A stretch of 64,000 nucleotides of DNA from Ophiostoma sp. CBS 140.51 (taxonomy: Eukaryota; Ascomycota; Sordariomycetes; Ophiostomatales; Ophiostomataceae): positions 1 to 64,000 of the forward strand of contig JANSLP010000172.1 of the NCBI GenBank assembly GCA_029298735.1, in the 5' to 3' direction. The first letter of the stretch is position 1, and each line of letters begins with the position of its first letter. Below, in pieces: positions 54,358 to 63,583 of this stretch. The position numbers and the translations under genes were made by a program. Below the pieces are notes generated by a model. That model worked only from the letters and a program-made list of their open reading frames with translations, was not told where the DNA came from and searched no databases.

Positions 54358-55413
54358 ATGGTCCTCGACAAGCAAGCAACACCGCCCGACAGCCGCACAA
54401 GCTACGTCTTGCGCCAGCTTGAGGGCGAGCGCCTTACTATCCCGGGCAGCAAGGGTGTCTTCCGCATTCTCGCGTCGTCAAAGCAGACAAATGGCGGCAT
54501 TGCTGTCTTCACAAGCGGTGCTACTCTCTCCGATGCGCCCGGTTTCCACTGGCACCAGGAGGCCCACGATGTCTTCCTGGTCACCAAGGGTTTCCTGAAG
54601 CTGTGGAACGGCGACAAGTGCCGCATCATGGGCCCTGGTGATTTCGCCTACGTCCCGCCCAAGGTCATCCACAACCCCGAGTTGTTGGGCCCGCACACCG
54701 AGACTCTTGGTCTGGTCGCACCGGGTGACTGGATCGACTTCTTCCGCTACGTGGCCGAATCCTACGGCGGTGTCCTGGTGCCCGAGACCGACGACCGCAA
54801 TTTGAAGGCCCTGCTGATCCCCAAGGTCATGGCCGCCAAGGACCGTTTCGACGTCCACTTTGAGCGCGACTACACACCGCCCGAGGTCGGTGAGTGGCTG
54901 CCGACCGAGAACCAGATCCCCGAGGAGCCTGCGACGCCATACTTTTTGAAGGCCGATACGGGCCCGCGCTGGCTGGCCGGCGGTGTCCTGTCGCGGCCCT
55001 TTATCACCGCTGCCCACACAAACAATAAGTTTGCCATTTCCAGCATCGAGTCGTCGGGCGAGTACAAGGACACGTTCCTGAACGGCAAGCGTTTCCTCAC
55101 ATTTGCCGAGGTTGATCACTGCTTCTTTGTCGTTGAGGGTTCTTTGAGTGTCACTCTGCAGGGCCAGGACGGCGAGACGACGCTGACAGCCGGCGAGACT
55201 CTCGTGGTGTCTGCTGGCCAGGCTTTCGCCCTGAGCTTTACCAGCCGCTATGTCAAGGCCCTGTCCTTTACCAACGGTGCTGGTCTCGAGGCCCTGATCC
55301 AGACAGCAGCTGGTGAGCAGTTCTCTGGCTTTGTCATTCCGGACGAGCTGCAAGCGTGGGACGTGTCGGCGTTTGAGAAGGCCGCCTCAACAGTGGGCGC
55401 AAAGATTGAGTAG
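54358..55413 (+). CDS. Bicupin, quercetin 2,3-dioxygenase-like
   Basis: Single exon of 351 residues, the usual length of fungal bicupin quercetinases. Such enzymes open a flavonol or related ring with a metal ion and O2. Cupin 1 holds H64 and H66 (FHWHQEAHD), then D71 where the classical ligand is Glu, and H105 (PPKVIHN); GDFAYVPP matches the second cupin motif. Cupin 2 (about 215-330, FFVVEGSLSVTLQG...AGETLVVSAGQAFAL) has lost its His ligands, so it is probably structural. No signal peptide, unlike secreted Aspergillus quercetinase. Start chosen at MVLDKQATPP with good context (TCACAATGG). Substrate is likely an aromatic metabolite of this cluster; that is inference. Confidence 0.85.
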   Translation: MVLDKQATPPDSRTSYVLRQLEGERLTIPGSKGVFRILASSKQTNGGIAVFTSGATLSDAPGFHWHQEAHDVFLVTKGFLKLWNGDKCRIMGPGDFAYVPPKVIHNPELLGPHTETLGLVAPGDWIDFFRYVAESYGGVLVPETDDRNLKALLIPKVMAAKDRFDVHFERDYTPPEVGEWLPTENQIPEEPATPYFLKADTGPRWLAGGVLSRPFITAAHTNNKFAISSIESSGEYKDTFLNGKRFLTFAEVDHCFFVVEGSLSVTLQGQDGETTLTAGETLVVSAGQAFALSFTSRYVKALSFTNGAGLEALIQTAAGEQFSGFVIPDELQAWDVSAFEKAASTVGAKIE

Positions 55414-56437
55414 ACCCGTGTCAGGGTGGACGGGGTCAAAGTCAAAGGTGGACGGGTTTGGGTGGACGGGTTTGGGTGGACGTCGACGGTGTTAGTGGGC
55501 CACGTGGAGAAAGACCGTGGCCTACCCCGCGCGACAGAGACGCGACTTCCCAAAAACGCCAAAAAGGGACAAGGGAGCTCCATTGACAGATCCATACAAT
55601 CTCCACATTTGGAGGGTTCGTGATCCACCTTCGGCAATCCTCACGGGAGTTGCATGTGCTGGGAAAAGAGAGAGGGAAGGAGCGACTGGGAGTGGTCTGT
55701 TCTGATCATTGTGCCACGATATTGAGTTATGTTAGAATTTAAAGAAACCAAAAATGTTCAAAGACAATCATGAGGCTTCCAAATAACAACAATCATCGTA
55801 TTTTCGAGTTGCACTTGATACACATATGGCCCACATCTCGACACATCTCGGCGCACGTTGTGACCCAAAAAGAAGAAAAAGAAGAAAAAGAAACATGGTG
55901 GCATGTCGACCCAGCCGTCAAGATGAGGGGACAAAGGGATCTAATGCTCTAAAAGGTTAAGAGATTACCCAGAACCCCGGTTTAAGGCAGCCCTTGTCTA
56001 GTATTGGGGACATGATATTGGAGCGATGCCACCCATTGTCGCCCATTGTGACCTGCAGCCACTCGACTTTTCCGAGTTCTGCTATTTATCCACTCTCTTT
56101 GCCTGACGTTGTCTTTGTTTGAACACTTTTAGCTGCCTTTTTTCTCGGATTCTCCGAGCTGATTTGAGCTCGACAAGAATATGGATTTGTAACCAGAGGT
56201 TGCAGCCGGCAGAGGGTAGCATATCCGGTAGGCCAGTCGCATCAGCAGATTTCAGTGGTTAGAAGGCAGTCCCTTCTCTCTGCTCAATCTCATTTTGCTT
56301 TTTCGCGTCTGTTCCCGGTGCCGATCATTGATCTTGGCAGATACACATCTTGCACCGGCATTGTTTATTTTGTGATGGCAATATTTTAGATGATTGTATC
56401 CATTTTTGCTATGTACATCACATCCACATCACACTGT
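55414..56437. other. Spacer between the bicupin and the dehydratase-like gene
   Basis: Both flanking genes point into this region, so it is a convergent 3' spacer of 1 kb, unusually long for that. It starts with a 14-bp tandem repeat and contains A/G-rich AAAGAAG runs near 55868-55890. No gene seen. Confidence 0.5.
55447..55482 (+). repeat. 14-bp tandem repeat (GGTGGACGGGTTTG), 2.6 copies
   Basis: Two perfect copies and a partial third, starting 34 bp after the bicupin stop codon, hence probably transcribed in its 3' untranslated region. Confidence 0.9.
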
Positions 56438-57020
56438 CTACTCCTCACCGACCGGCCGCCGAATACGCATGAAATCACCTGTTGTGTACAGAAGCGACGG
56501 TGTGATGCTGGCAATCTTCCACCGGCCATCTGCCTGTTTCACGAAACGGTGTTCCATATAGCTGCGGCCGTCGCTTGTCTCGCTGACTACTGGGGGGCCG
56601 CCTCCACTGCCCTTTTGTTCACCGTCAGGCCTCCGTCCATGTGATGCCAGCTGCTGCCACTTGACGACAATCTCATCGGCTGTCACGCTTTTGAAGAGAG
56701 GCTGGCCCAGCAGATGCTGTGTTGCCAATGGTGGCAGTCCCAAATGCTCTTCTGACAGCCACAGTGCAGCAAACTCGTCCGCTGTGTAGTGCTTGATGCC
56801 CCCGGCTGCGACGACGTTGCTGTAGTCAACGGCCACTTGGGGAGCCAGGGCCGACAGGAGGAAGGCAGAGTTCTGGCGCTGTCAGCAGTGACCAAAAATG
56901 ATAGATGGATGCCATATGTACCTTCTGATCATAACCATCCGCCCAGGTACGTGCCGTCTGGATGACGGCAATGTAGTCCTGGAAAGTCAGGCTCTCGGGG
57001 ATGTAGATTTCGTGGGCCAT
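56438..57020 (-). CDS. Scytalone-dehydratase-like protein (SnoaL/NTF2-like fold)
   Basis: Exons 57020-56922 and 56878-56438 (43 bp intron, GTACAT...CTGACAG) encode 179 residues, against 172 for the Magnaporthe enzyme of DHN-melanin synthesis. Compared with the known active site (Y30, D31, Y50, H85, H110, S129, N131), this protein has Y30 and D31 (TWADGYD), Y52 (DYSN), H88 (TQHLLG), H113 (ASHGRR) and S139, but Met141 in place of the Asn. It also has a Gly/Ser-rich insertion (about 119-128) and an altered C-terminus. A dehydration or related reaction on a polyketide or aromatic substrate is likely, but probably not scytalone itself. Divergent from an SDR, the usual partner activity in such pathways. 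No signal peptide. Confidence 0.85.
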
Positions 57021-57602
57021 TGTTGTCTTGGTAAAGTTGACTTTAGTGGTAGGTGAGGTCGGTGGCCGCACTGTATTGAAGATCTCGCTCTAGATGTATC
57101 TGACTCGTATTAACTATGTAGGTCAACAATTGAAGGTAATTACATGCCGATGTCAACAACCGTCTCACGGGAGCAATAAAAGAAGTCAAGCTTTAGGATT
57201 CTTAGGACTTTACCCCCACCCCGGACGCTTCCAGTCCCGGACCCCGACATTTATTTGCGATTTACAATTCACTCGGAAGTCCCGAATCGTCAATGGTGTC
57301 CTTCCCCACCCGAAAATGCATCCCCTGACCAAAACGCCAAAAGGGACCCGAAGGGACGTGCGGAGTAGCTCAAGGGTGTCAAGGAAAGATCGGCAGTCAT
57401 CGCGGCATGAACAAAAGAAATCCAACATAAGTCGAGTCGCATACATTGAGACTTTGTGTACACCATACATTAAATTTTGTACAATCTTGTCCAACAACCA
57501 CTGTCAACCAACCAACCTTGGCACCAGCTCGACTCCTCCACATTTTCCGACAACCTTCCTCCCACCCCACCACAACCACGAACACCCCACACACAAACCA
57601 CA
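57021..57602. promoter_or_regulatory. Divergent dehydratase-like/SDR promoter
   Basis: 582 bp between facing-away starts. Contains CGG-N5-CCG at 57274-57284, a form read by Zn2Cys6 regulators, CCCGGACGC/CCCGGACCCC words at 57220-57245, and a CA-rich leader before the SDR start. No gene seen. Confidence 0.55.
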
Positions 57603-58520
57603 ATGCCGCCGCCACCCTCGCCGTTCACCCTCCGGACGGGCATCTACCCGGAGATTGACCCGGCCCGTCTCGGCGGCGCATTGGCCGGCCAGACGGCGCT
57701 GGTGACCGGCTCCGGTCGTGGCATCGGTCGCGAGATGGCATTGGCTCTGGCCCAGGCGGGTGCCAACGTTGTCGTGACAGGGCGGACACCAGAGGAGGTC
57801 GACGCTACTACGACAGAGATTAATGCTCTGGAAGGTACACATGGCACAGCCTATGGTATCGTTGCCAATGTGCTGGACCGCACCGATCTGCAGCGCCTCG
57901 TCGACGAGTCCCTCGGAAAGTTGGGCGGTGCTATTGATATCCTTGTGTGCAACGCCGGCAGCAACCTCTTCCAGCCGTTCCACTTGACCGATGCGACCGA
58001 GTGGTGGGATCTGATGGAGCTCAACGTCAGAGCGCCCGTCGAGCTCACACGACTGGTCCTGCCATCGATGCGCGCACGCAACAAGGGCACTTTGATCTAC
58101 ACATCGTCAAGAGCTGCCACGGCTGACTTGCCGTGGACAACCGCCTACAACTGCGCCAAGACGGCCATTACACGCTTTGCCGGTACACTGCAAGTTGAGG
58201 TGGACCAGTTGCCTGCGCTGGAGGACAAGACACCGGATGTGGCCAACGCCATCCGCTGCTACAGCATTCACCCTGGTGAGATTGAGACAAGTCTGCACGA
58301 TACGGCATTCCCGCAGCGCACAAAGGACAAGGCGCCGTATGTGATTGAGCACATGGCCAAGATTGGTGCGCATCGGCCACACTATGAGGGTGTGTTGCCA
58401 GCCTGGACGGTTGTCTGGCTCTGTGTGCCGTCCGAGGCGAGGGAGGCGCTTAAGGGCAAATATGTGGACTGCACACGGGATGTTGTGGAACAATCCAAGG
58501 CTGTGGCAGGAAAGCTGTAA
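57603..58520 (+). CDS. Short-chain dehydrogenase/reductase, second copy in cluster
   Basis: Single exon of 305 residues, longer than the first SDR because of a 25-residue N-terminal extension and a long C-terminal part. Cofactor motif TGSGRGIG (35-42), CNAG (116-119), catalytic Ser168 or Ser169, Tyr182 and Lys186 (YNCAK), and the HPGEIET loop are seen. Arg61 directly after the second strand (VVVTGRT) points to NADP preference. It is clearly not a recent duplicate of the SDR at 51558-52331. With the dehydratase-like neighbour it could form a reduce-then-dehydrate pair as in naphthalene-type polyketide pathways; this is inference from gene order. Confidence 0.92.
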   Translation: MPPPPSPFTLRTGIYPEIDPARLGGALAGQTALVTGSGRGIGREMALALAQAGANVVVTGRTPEEVDATTTEINALEGTHGTAYGIVANVLDRTDLQRLVDESLGKLGGAIDILVCNAGSNLFQPFHLTDATEWWDLMELNVRAPVELTRLVLPSMRARNKGTLIYTSSRAATADLPWTTAYNCAKTAITRFAGTLQVEVDQLPALEDKTPDVANAIRCYSIHPGEIETSLHDTAFPQRTKDKAPYVIEHMAKIGAHRPHYEGVLPAWTVVWLCVPSEAREALKGKYVDCTRDVVEQSKAVAGKL

Positions 58521-58784
58521 ATAAATGTACATGGTAACTAATTATAAAGTTGTTGATGAAAGCATAAAACGGTACTTTAAAAAAACCTACGTTCATCAAC
58601 GATGGACTCCTTTCCCACAACAAATGAAGCTACCTTCCACACCAAAAATTAAAATGTTTGTTTTGTTTACGCATTAAAAATCTTGCAAATCACACAAGTT
58701 CCATTATTAAAAGGTATTGTTCAATTCAATCAACCTCAATATCATTAACAAATATTCACTTAAAAATATGAGCTCCTTATCTCT

Positions 58785-60575
58785 TTACAACTTGCCACCC
58801 ATCTGCTTGTCACGGACATCCGAGACCTCGAGAGCCGACTCGACGTGGTTGTTCATCTTGTTGGCGACGGGCTGGAGGAAGCACGAGACAATGGCATTGG
58901 CGGCGACAATGACACTAATGGCAATCCAGACGTACTTCCACGAGTAGCTGTTGGCCGTGGCCTGGGCAGCAGCGACAGTGGGAATCATGGAAGCAGGCAG
59001 GCCAGGTACAGCAGCAAGAGCAGCCGGGTTCTGGGTAGCCAGAGCCTCGAGGACGGCAGGGATCAGATCAGACAGACCTGCCTGGCCGAGGACGGCACCG
59101 ACGTCGGCAGGCAGAGCAACGCCCATCTTGTTGTTGTAGATGGCCGTGAAGATGGTGATACCGACGATGCCACCGAGGGCTCGGCAAGAGACGGAGATAG
59201 TACCGGCCGTACCCAACAAAAACGAGGGAACAGACAGAGCAAGGGCTACAACAGGAATGACCGTGGTGACAGCTGTGCCGCAGCCAAAGAGGGCCGAGAA
59301 GGCGTAGGCCCAGCTCAGACGGTTCTCGTTGAGGAGCGCCATCAGACCGGTGAAGAGACTGCACCACAGAAGACAGGCCACGAGAAGCGTGCGGTACGAC
59401 TTGGTGCGGGCCATGATGATACCGGCAGGCAGACAACCAAAAGCCGAGGTGGCCAGGAAGGGAGTGAGGATGGTGGCAATCTTGACGGAGTCGGTGGTGA
59501 AGGTGGACGCAATCTCCTGGGCAAAGAGGACATTGACACCCAGCAGCAGCATGCCGTCGACAATGCAGACAAACAACAAGATGGGGAAGTTGCGCGACTG
59601 GAACATGCGGTGGTCAAAGATGCCGTTGGCGGTGCCCTTCCACTCGTACAGACCAAAGACAACAAGACCGACACAGCCAACAATGAGTGTGGCCAGGACC
59701 TGCTTGGCGTTCCAAGCATAGGTGGTGCCGCCCCAGGTAAGGCCGATGAGGAGAGAGGCGATGGAGCCAGTCAACAGCAGAATTCCGGGGTAGTCGACAC
59801 GTGCCAGAAGTTCACCAACAGACGTGCGCTGGCGACGCAGGCCAGGAGGCGGCGGGTGGTAAAAGGCCGCCACCAGGACAGTAGTCGTACCGTAGACAAA
59901 CGCGTTGAGGTAGTACGACCACCGCCATGTCTGGTACTTGACAAACGCACCGGCGCCAAGAGTACCGGCAATGACGGCAGCACTGGCCAGTGCCTGGGAG
60001 AAACCCATGGTCCAGGGACGAAGACGGTTAGGCGTGACTTCCTGGGCGGCGGGGATACCCATGATGCAGCCAGCGTTAGCTATACCGGTCAGGACATTGC
60101 CGGCAATAATGGTCGTGGTCTTGTGTGCCGAGCCAGAAATTACGGAGCCGACGATGCCAAAGATCGAAGCCACAATGATGAACCAACGCTTGCCGAAACG
60201 GTCACTAAGAGAACCGAGAACAGGGCCAAAAGCGAGTGTCACCAGCAGGTTGGAGTTGGCAACCCATGAGGACAAAGCGCTGTCACCCAGGTCGGCAATC
60301 TGCGAGCGGATAATCGTGTTGGTCTGGAAAGTGTTTGTTAGTATGCTTGGTAGTGTTAATATGCAATGTAGTGAATACAAAAAACGTACCGTGTTGGCAA
60401 TAGCGGCACAGCAGTTGGCCATGGACAGCGACAGGATGGCCATCAATGTACGCCACTGCACATCGTAGACTGTCGCCGGCTCATCTTCACTGAAAACCGG
60501 GTTGCCGACGGGAACGCCGTCCTCGACGGTGACCGTCTCCTGCAAAGTCGTGTCAGGCTTCTCCGTGTCGGCCAT
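58785..60575 (-). CDS. MFS exporter of the TRI12-like (DHA2/siderophore-efflux) type
   Basis: Exons 60575-60390 and 60323-58785 encode 574 residues with about 14 transmembrane helices. The 66 bp intron (GTACGT...CACTTTCCAG) is stop-free and in frame; removing it restores ANTTNTIIRSQIADLGD, the conserved TRI12-family segment. Seen also: GSLSDRFGKRW between helices 2 and 3 (motif A), TMGFSQALASAAVIAGTLGAGAF, and QTWRWSYYLNAFVYG. The acidic N-terminus and C-terminus are cytosolic. Such pumps export secondary metabolites or siderophores from the plasma membrane or vesicles. Converges with the SDR (264 bp apart) and is divergent from the GH43-like gene. Confidence 0.92.
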   Translation of the reverse strand: MADTEKPDTTLQETVTVEDGVPVGNPVFSEDEPATVYDVQWRTLMAILSLSMANCCAAIANTVRFLYSLHCILTLPSILTNTFQTNTIIRSQIADLGDSALSSWVANSNLLVTLAFGPVLGSLSDRFGKRWFIIVASIFGIVGSVISGSAHKTTTIIAGNVLTGIANAGCIMGIPAAQEVTPNRLRPWTMGFSQALASAAVIAGTLGAGAFVKYQTWRWSYYLNAFVYGTTTVLVAAFYHPPPPGLRRQRTSVGELLARVDYPGILLLTGSIASLLIGLTWGGTTYAWNAKQVLATLIVGCVGLVVFGLYEWKGTANGIFDHRMFQSRNFPILLFVCIVDGMLLLGVNVLFAQEIASTFTTDSVKIATILTPFLATSAFGCLPAGIIMARTKSYRTLLVACLLWCSLFTGLMALLNENRLSWAYAFSALFGCGTAVTTVIPVVALALSVPSFLLGTAGTISVSCRALGGIVGITIFTAIYNNKMGVALPADVGAVLGQAGLSDLIPAVLEALATQNPAALAAVPGLPASMIPTVAAAQATANSYSWKYVWIAISVIVAANAIVSCFLQPVANKMNNHVESALEVSDVRDKQMGGKL

Positions 60576-61758
60576 GTCGGAAGGTTAGGGGATAGAGCTG
60601 GTGATGGAATGGGGTATCAAAAAGAAATCAAACAAGAAGAGAGAAAGATGGTTGAAAATTCAAGATGACCTTTGCCGATGTCGATTTGGCTGAGATGCCG
60701 ATCTTGATGACTTTGTAGAACAGGGATGACAAGAATTCGGACTTGATCTCCTGAGAATGACTCCTGTCAGGTAATATATCTGAGAGCGTCTCGGATTCTC
60801 ACTTTGCTAAGTTGAGCATTCGATGGGTCCTACGGGTCTTGGCTGCTGTCACAAGCACGTTTTTTTCTTTTTTTCATGTCTTGTTGTCTGGGGTTTTAGC
60901 CCACTTCTGGGGAAAGGGGTTAGGTCTCTTTGACAAGGGAGGAGAACATGGGGCGGGAAATCCGCGATCTGCGGGGAAAGCATCATCTTTGACAGCAACC
61001 TCTCGGATTTTCCGGTTTACAAACTCGGCCCAAAGAATCGTCAACAAAGCAAAAATAACAAAAATGACAAAAAACAAATCATTGCAGACCCTTTAACGCA
61101 CAATAATCTCAATCTCATCTGCCGTCCTCATGTGCCATGATCCATCATTTATGTTTTTCTCCATCTTTCTTTCCCCGTCTTCACCGGCTTGACCCCGGCT
61201 TTCCCTCCAAGTGTGGGGGATCTAATTCCTTCACAGAAAACAAAGCGCGCCAACCATGTGGCATTCCCGGGTGTAAGTGGCTTTTGGTAGCACACTTTTG
61301 CACTTTTTCTTTTACACTTGTTTACTTACCCAATCTGAGCTTTCGGTTTTAATGCAGCCCAACAAGGTTCAAAGTGCCTCCTCGGAAGACCCTTGATCGT
61401 CGTTTTTTAGGAGTCTTGACAGTACAGTGACGACGCACTCTGCAAGCGCAAAAATTTCTCCATCATCCCGCAATGTCACAATGTCACAGTCGGCGGAATT
61501 ATCGATCGACCCCATAGCCCGTAGTTTGTTTACCCTAGCTGCTGGTAATCATTCCCTTCCAAGAGTCGCGCGAATTACCCCGTGACGATGCATCGATATG
61601 TGCCGTGTAATATGCTCGTAGATTTGCCCATCGCAGTGTCCACAAGTATATATGTCGTAGTCGATGTCAGCCAATGCTTACTTTGTAGGGATGTACCCCG
61701 TGTTGTCCACTCTGTTGTTTCTCCAGACCCTCAAGTGTTTCATCCCATCTTCGCAAAA
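60576..61758. promoter_or_regulatory. Divergent MFS/GH43-like promoter region
   Basis: 1.2 kb between starts. Contains ATCGATCGAC near 61500, several GTCACA-type direct repeats (CAATGTCACAATGTCACAGTC at 61471-61491), and pyrimidine-rich leader sequence on the + strand near 61140-61200. No gene supported. Confidence 0.5.
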
Positions 61759-63583
61759 ATGATAGCCACGGCGTTTACCTCTTTTGTTGCTGCTGCAGCC
61801 TGCCTGCCGTCGTTTGTGACGGCTCACAGTCATGCGTCAAAGCGGTCCACCTCATCCAATGTTGTCACTTTCGCCAACGACCAGGCGTTCCTGTTTGACA
61901 CCGACGGCAACCAGATCGATGCGTATGCCACGAAAATCAACTGTAAGGACGCCCAGGTCGTTTTCATATCAATTCCATTTGCTAACAACGTCGTCAGACT
62001 TCAACACATCATCCGGCCCGCAGTACATCTTGTATGGCATCAGCTTTGCCGGCCCCAACACCACTGGTGATGGCCCCCTCAAATCGTACTCGTCTGTCGA
62101 CCTGGTCAACTGGAAGTACAATGGCATCCTGAGCGACACTGTCGCCGGCGGCCGTCCGCACATGATCTACAACGCTGCTACTGACAAGTATGTCCTTTGG
62201 GTCAACGTCGATGGCGGTTACAAGGTCGGCACATCTTCGTCCCCGACAGGTGGTTTCGAATATGTCGAGGGTGGTGGTGCCCTGTACCCCGGCATTCAAG
62301 AAGCTGGCCTCATTGGCGCTGATCACTCAGTCGCTTCCTTTGGTGATACGGCCTACCTGGCTTTTGCGGCTCTCAACTTTGCCGACCCGCGTGCCGGCAG
62401 TCTGTGGCCACCCATCTTCCAGACCATGCACCTGAGCCCGTTGACCTCCGACTTTATCAACTCGACGCTGGATGCTTTCAACGTGACTTCGCCGGCGTTT
62501 GACGGCGTCGACCAGCAGACCGAGTCTCCGGACATTTTTATCCGGAATGGAACGATGTGTAGGTCATCCCAGTATTGTTTTTGGACCTGATTATTTCCTC
62601 GCTAACAGGACAGACATCGTCACAAGCAACACTTGTGGCTACTGTGACGGCAGTATTGGTGTTGTCTACCGTGCTGCCACGCCCGGTACTCCCAACGCTG
62701 ATACCCAGTGGAAGCGTGATATCGTTTCGGGCTACTCGTGTGGTGGTCAGGTCGAGGGTGTCCTTCCTCTGACGGACCCTACCACTGGTGAGGTCACCTA
62801 TGTCTGGCACTCCACGACTGTCCCCGGTGGTGTCCGAGTCGGCTTCTCCGGCCACATCTTCCAACCGCTGCAGTTCAACGACGACGGCAGTGTCCAGGAC
62901 TTAGACTGCTCCCCCAAGAAACAGTGGCAGGTGCCCTACACTCCGGGTGTCGGTGCTGTCGCCACGGGCAAGCTCACTGAAGCCACCGATGCCTCGCCGC
63001 GGTTTGCAAACGTATGTCCCTCCCTTTCCCCTCTTGTTATTTTTCAATACTGACAGTATAGTACCACCCCGTCTGTGACTCCGACCGCATCGCCAGCCTC
63101 TACCAGACCTGGACCAACTCCAAGACTGGTGTCCTCCGCGAAGTGGCCATCAACGTCGCCGCCGGCTACAACCAGGCCGACTTCCAGGTCAATGTTTTTG
63201 CCTTTTCCAACCTGTCTGACCTCGTGGCCCCGTCCTACAAGTACAAGCTGCTTGGATCGGCCTCATTCACCCCGGACAACCTCACCCAGGTCTTTGGCAC
63301 TGCCACCGTCACTCTCAACGCAACTGTCACGGCTGGTGACATGTTGGGCTTTTCTATTAGCGAGGCTGCTGCACCCGGCTCCTTCTCGTTTGCCAACTTT
63401 GTGCCCTTCTGCCACCTCGAGTATGACATGCACTCGGCCTGTGAGGCTGGTGACTCGGCTCAGGGTCAGGTTCTGTTTGAGCAAGCCTCGGGCCAGAACT
63501 CGCTCCGTGGTCTTCACGGTAATCTGAGTCCCGTGATCATCCGCCAGGGCAAGGGCATCAAATTCTTTTCGACCGTAGAATAG
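61759..63583 (+). CDS. Secreted five-bladed beta-propeller glycosidase, GH43-like
   Basis: Four exons, 61759-61942, 61998-62558, 62614-63011 and 63062-63583, with introns of 55, 55 and 50 bp, encode 554 residues. A signal peptide (about 1-22, MIATAFTSFVAAAACLPSFVTA) leads into DQAFLFDTDGNQIDAYATKIN, then YFN over splice 1, SYSSVDLVNWKY, GGRPHMIYN, VATSSSPTGGF-type VGTSSSPTGGF, DQQTESPDIFIRNGTM and, over splice 2, YIVTSNTCGYC; then SCGGQVEGVLPL and VWHSTTVPGGVRVGF. These are the blades of fungal GH43-like (galactanase/arabinanase superfamily) proteins. The C-terminal 150 residues form a separate beta-rich, possibly sugar-binding, domain. Many N-glycosylation sites. Probably acts on plant or fungal wall polysaccharide; exact substrate unknown. 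The second acceptor was chosen by frame (GACAG|ACATC). Confidence 0.82.

Noticed and set aside
58845..60269. 474-codon open frame on + strand
   Set aside because: Antisense shadow of the MFS transporter; charged low-complexity translation typical of an opposite frame.
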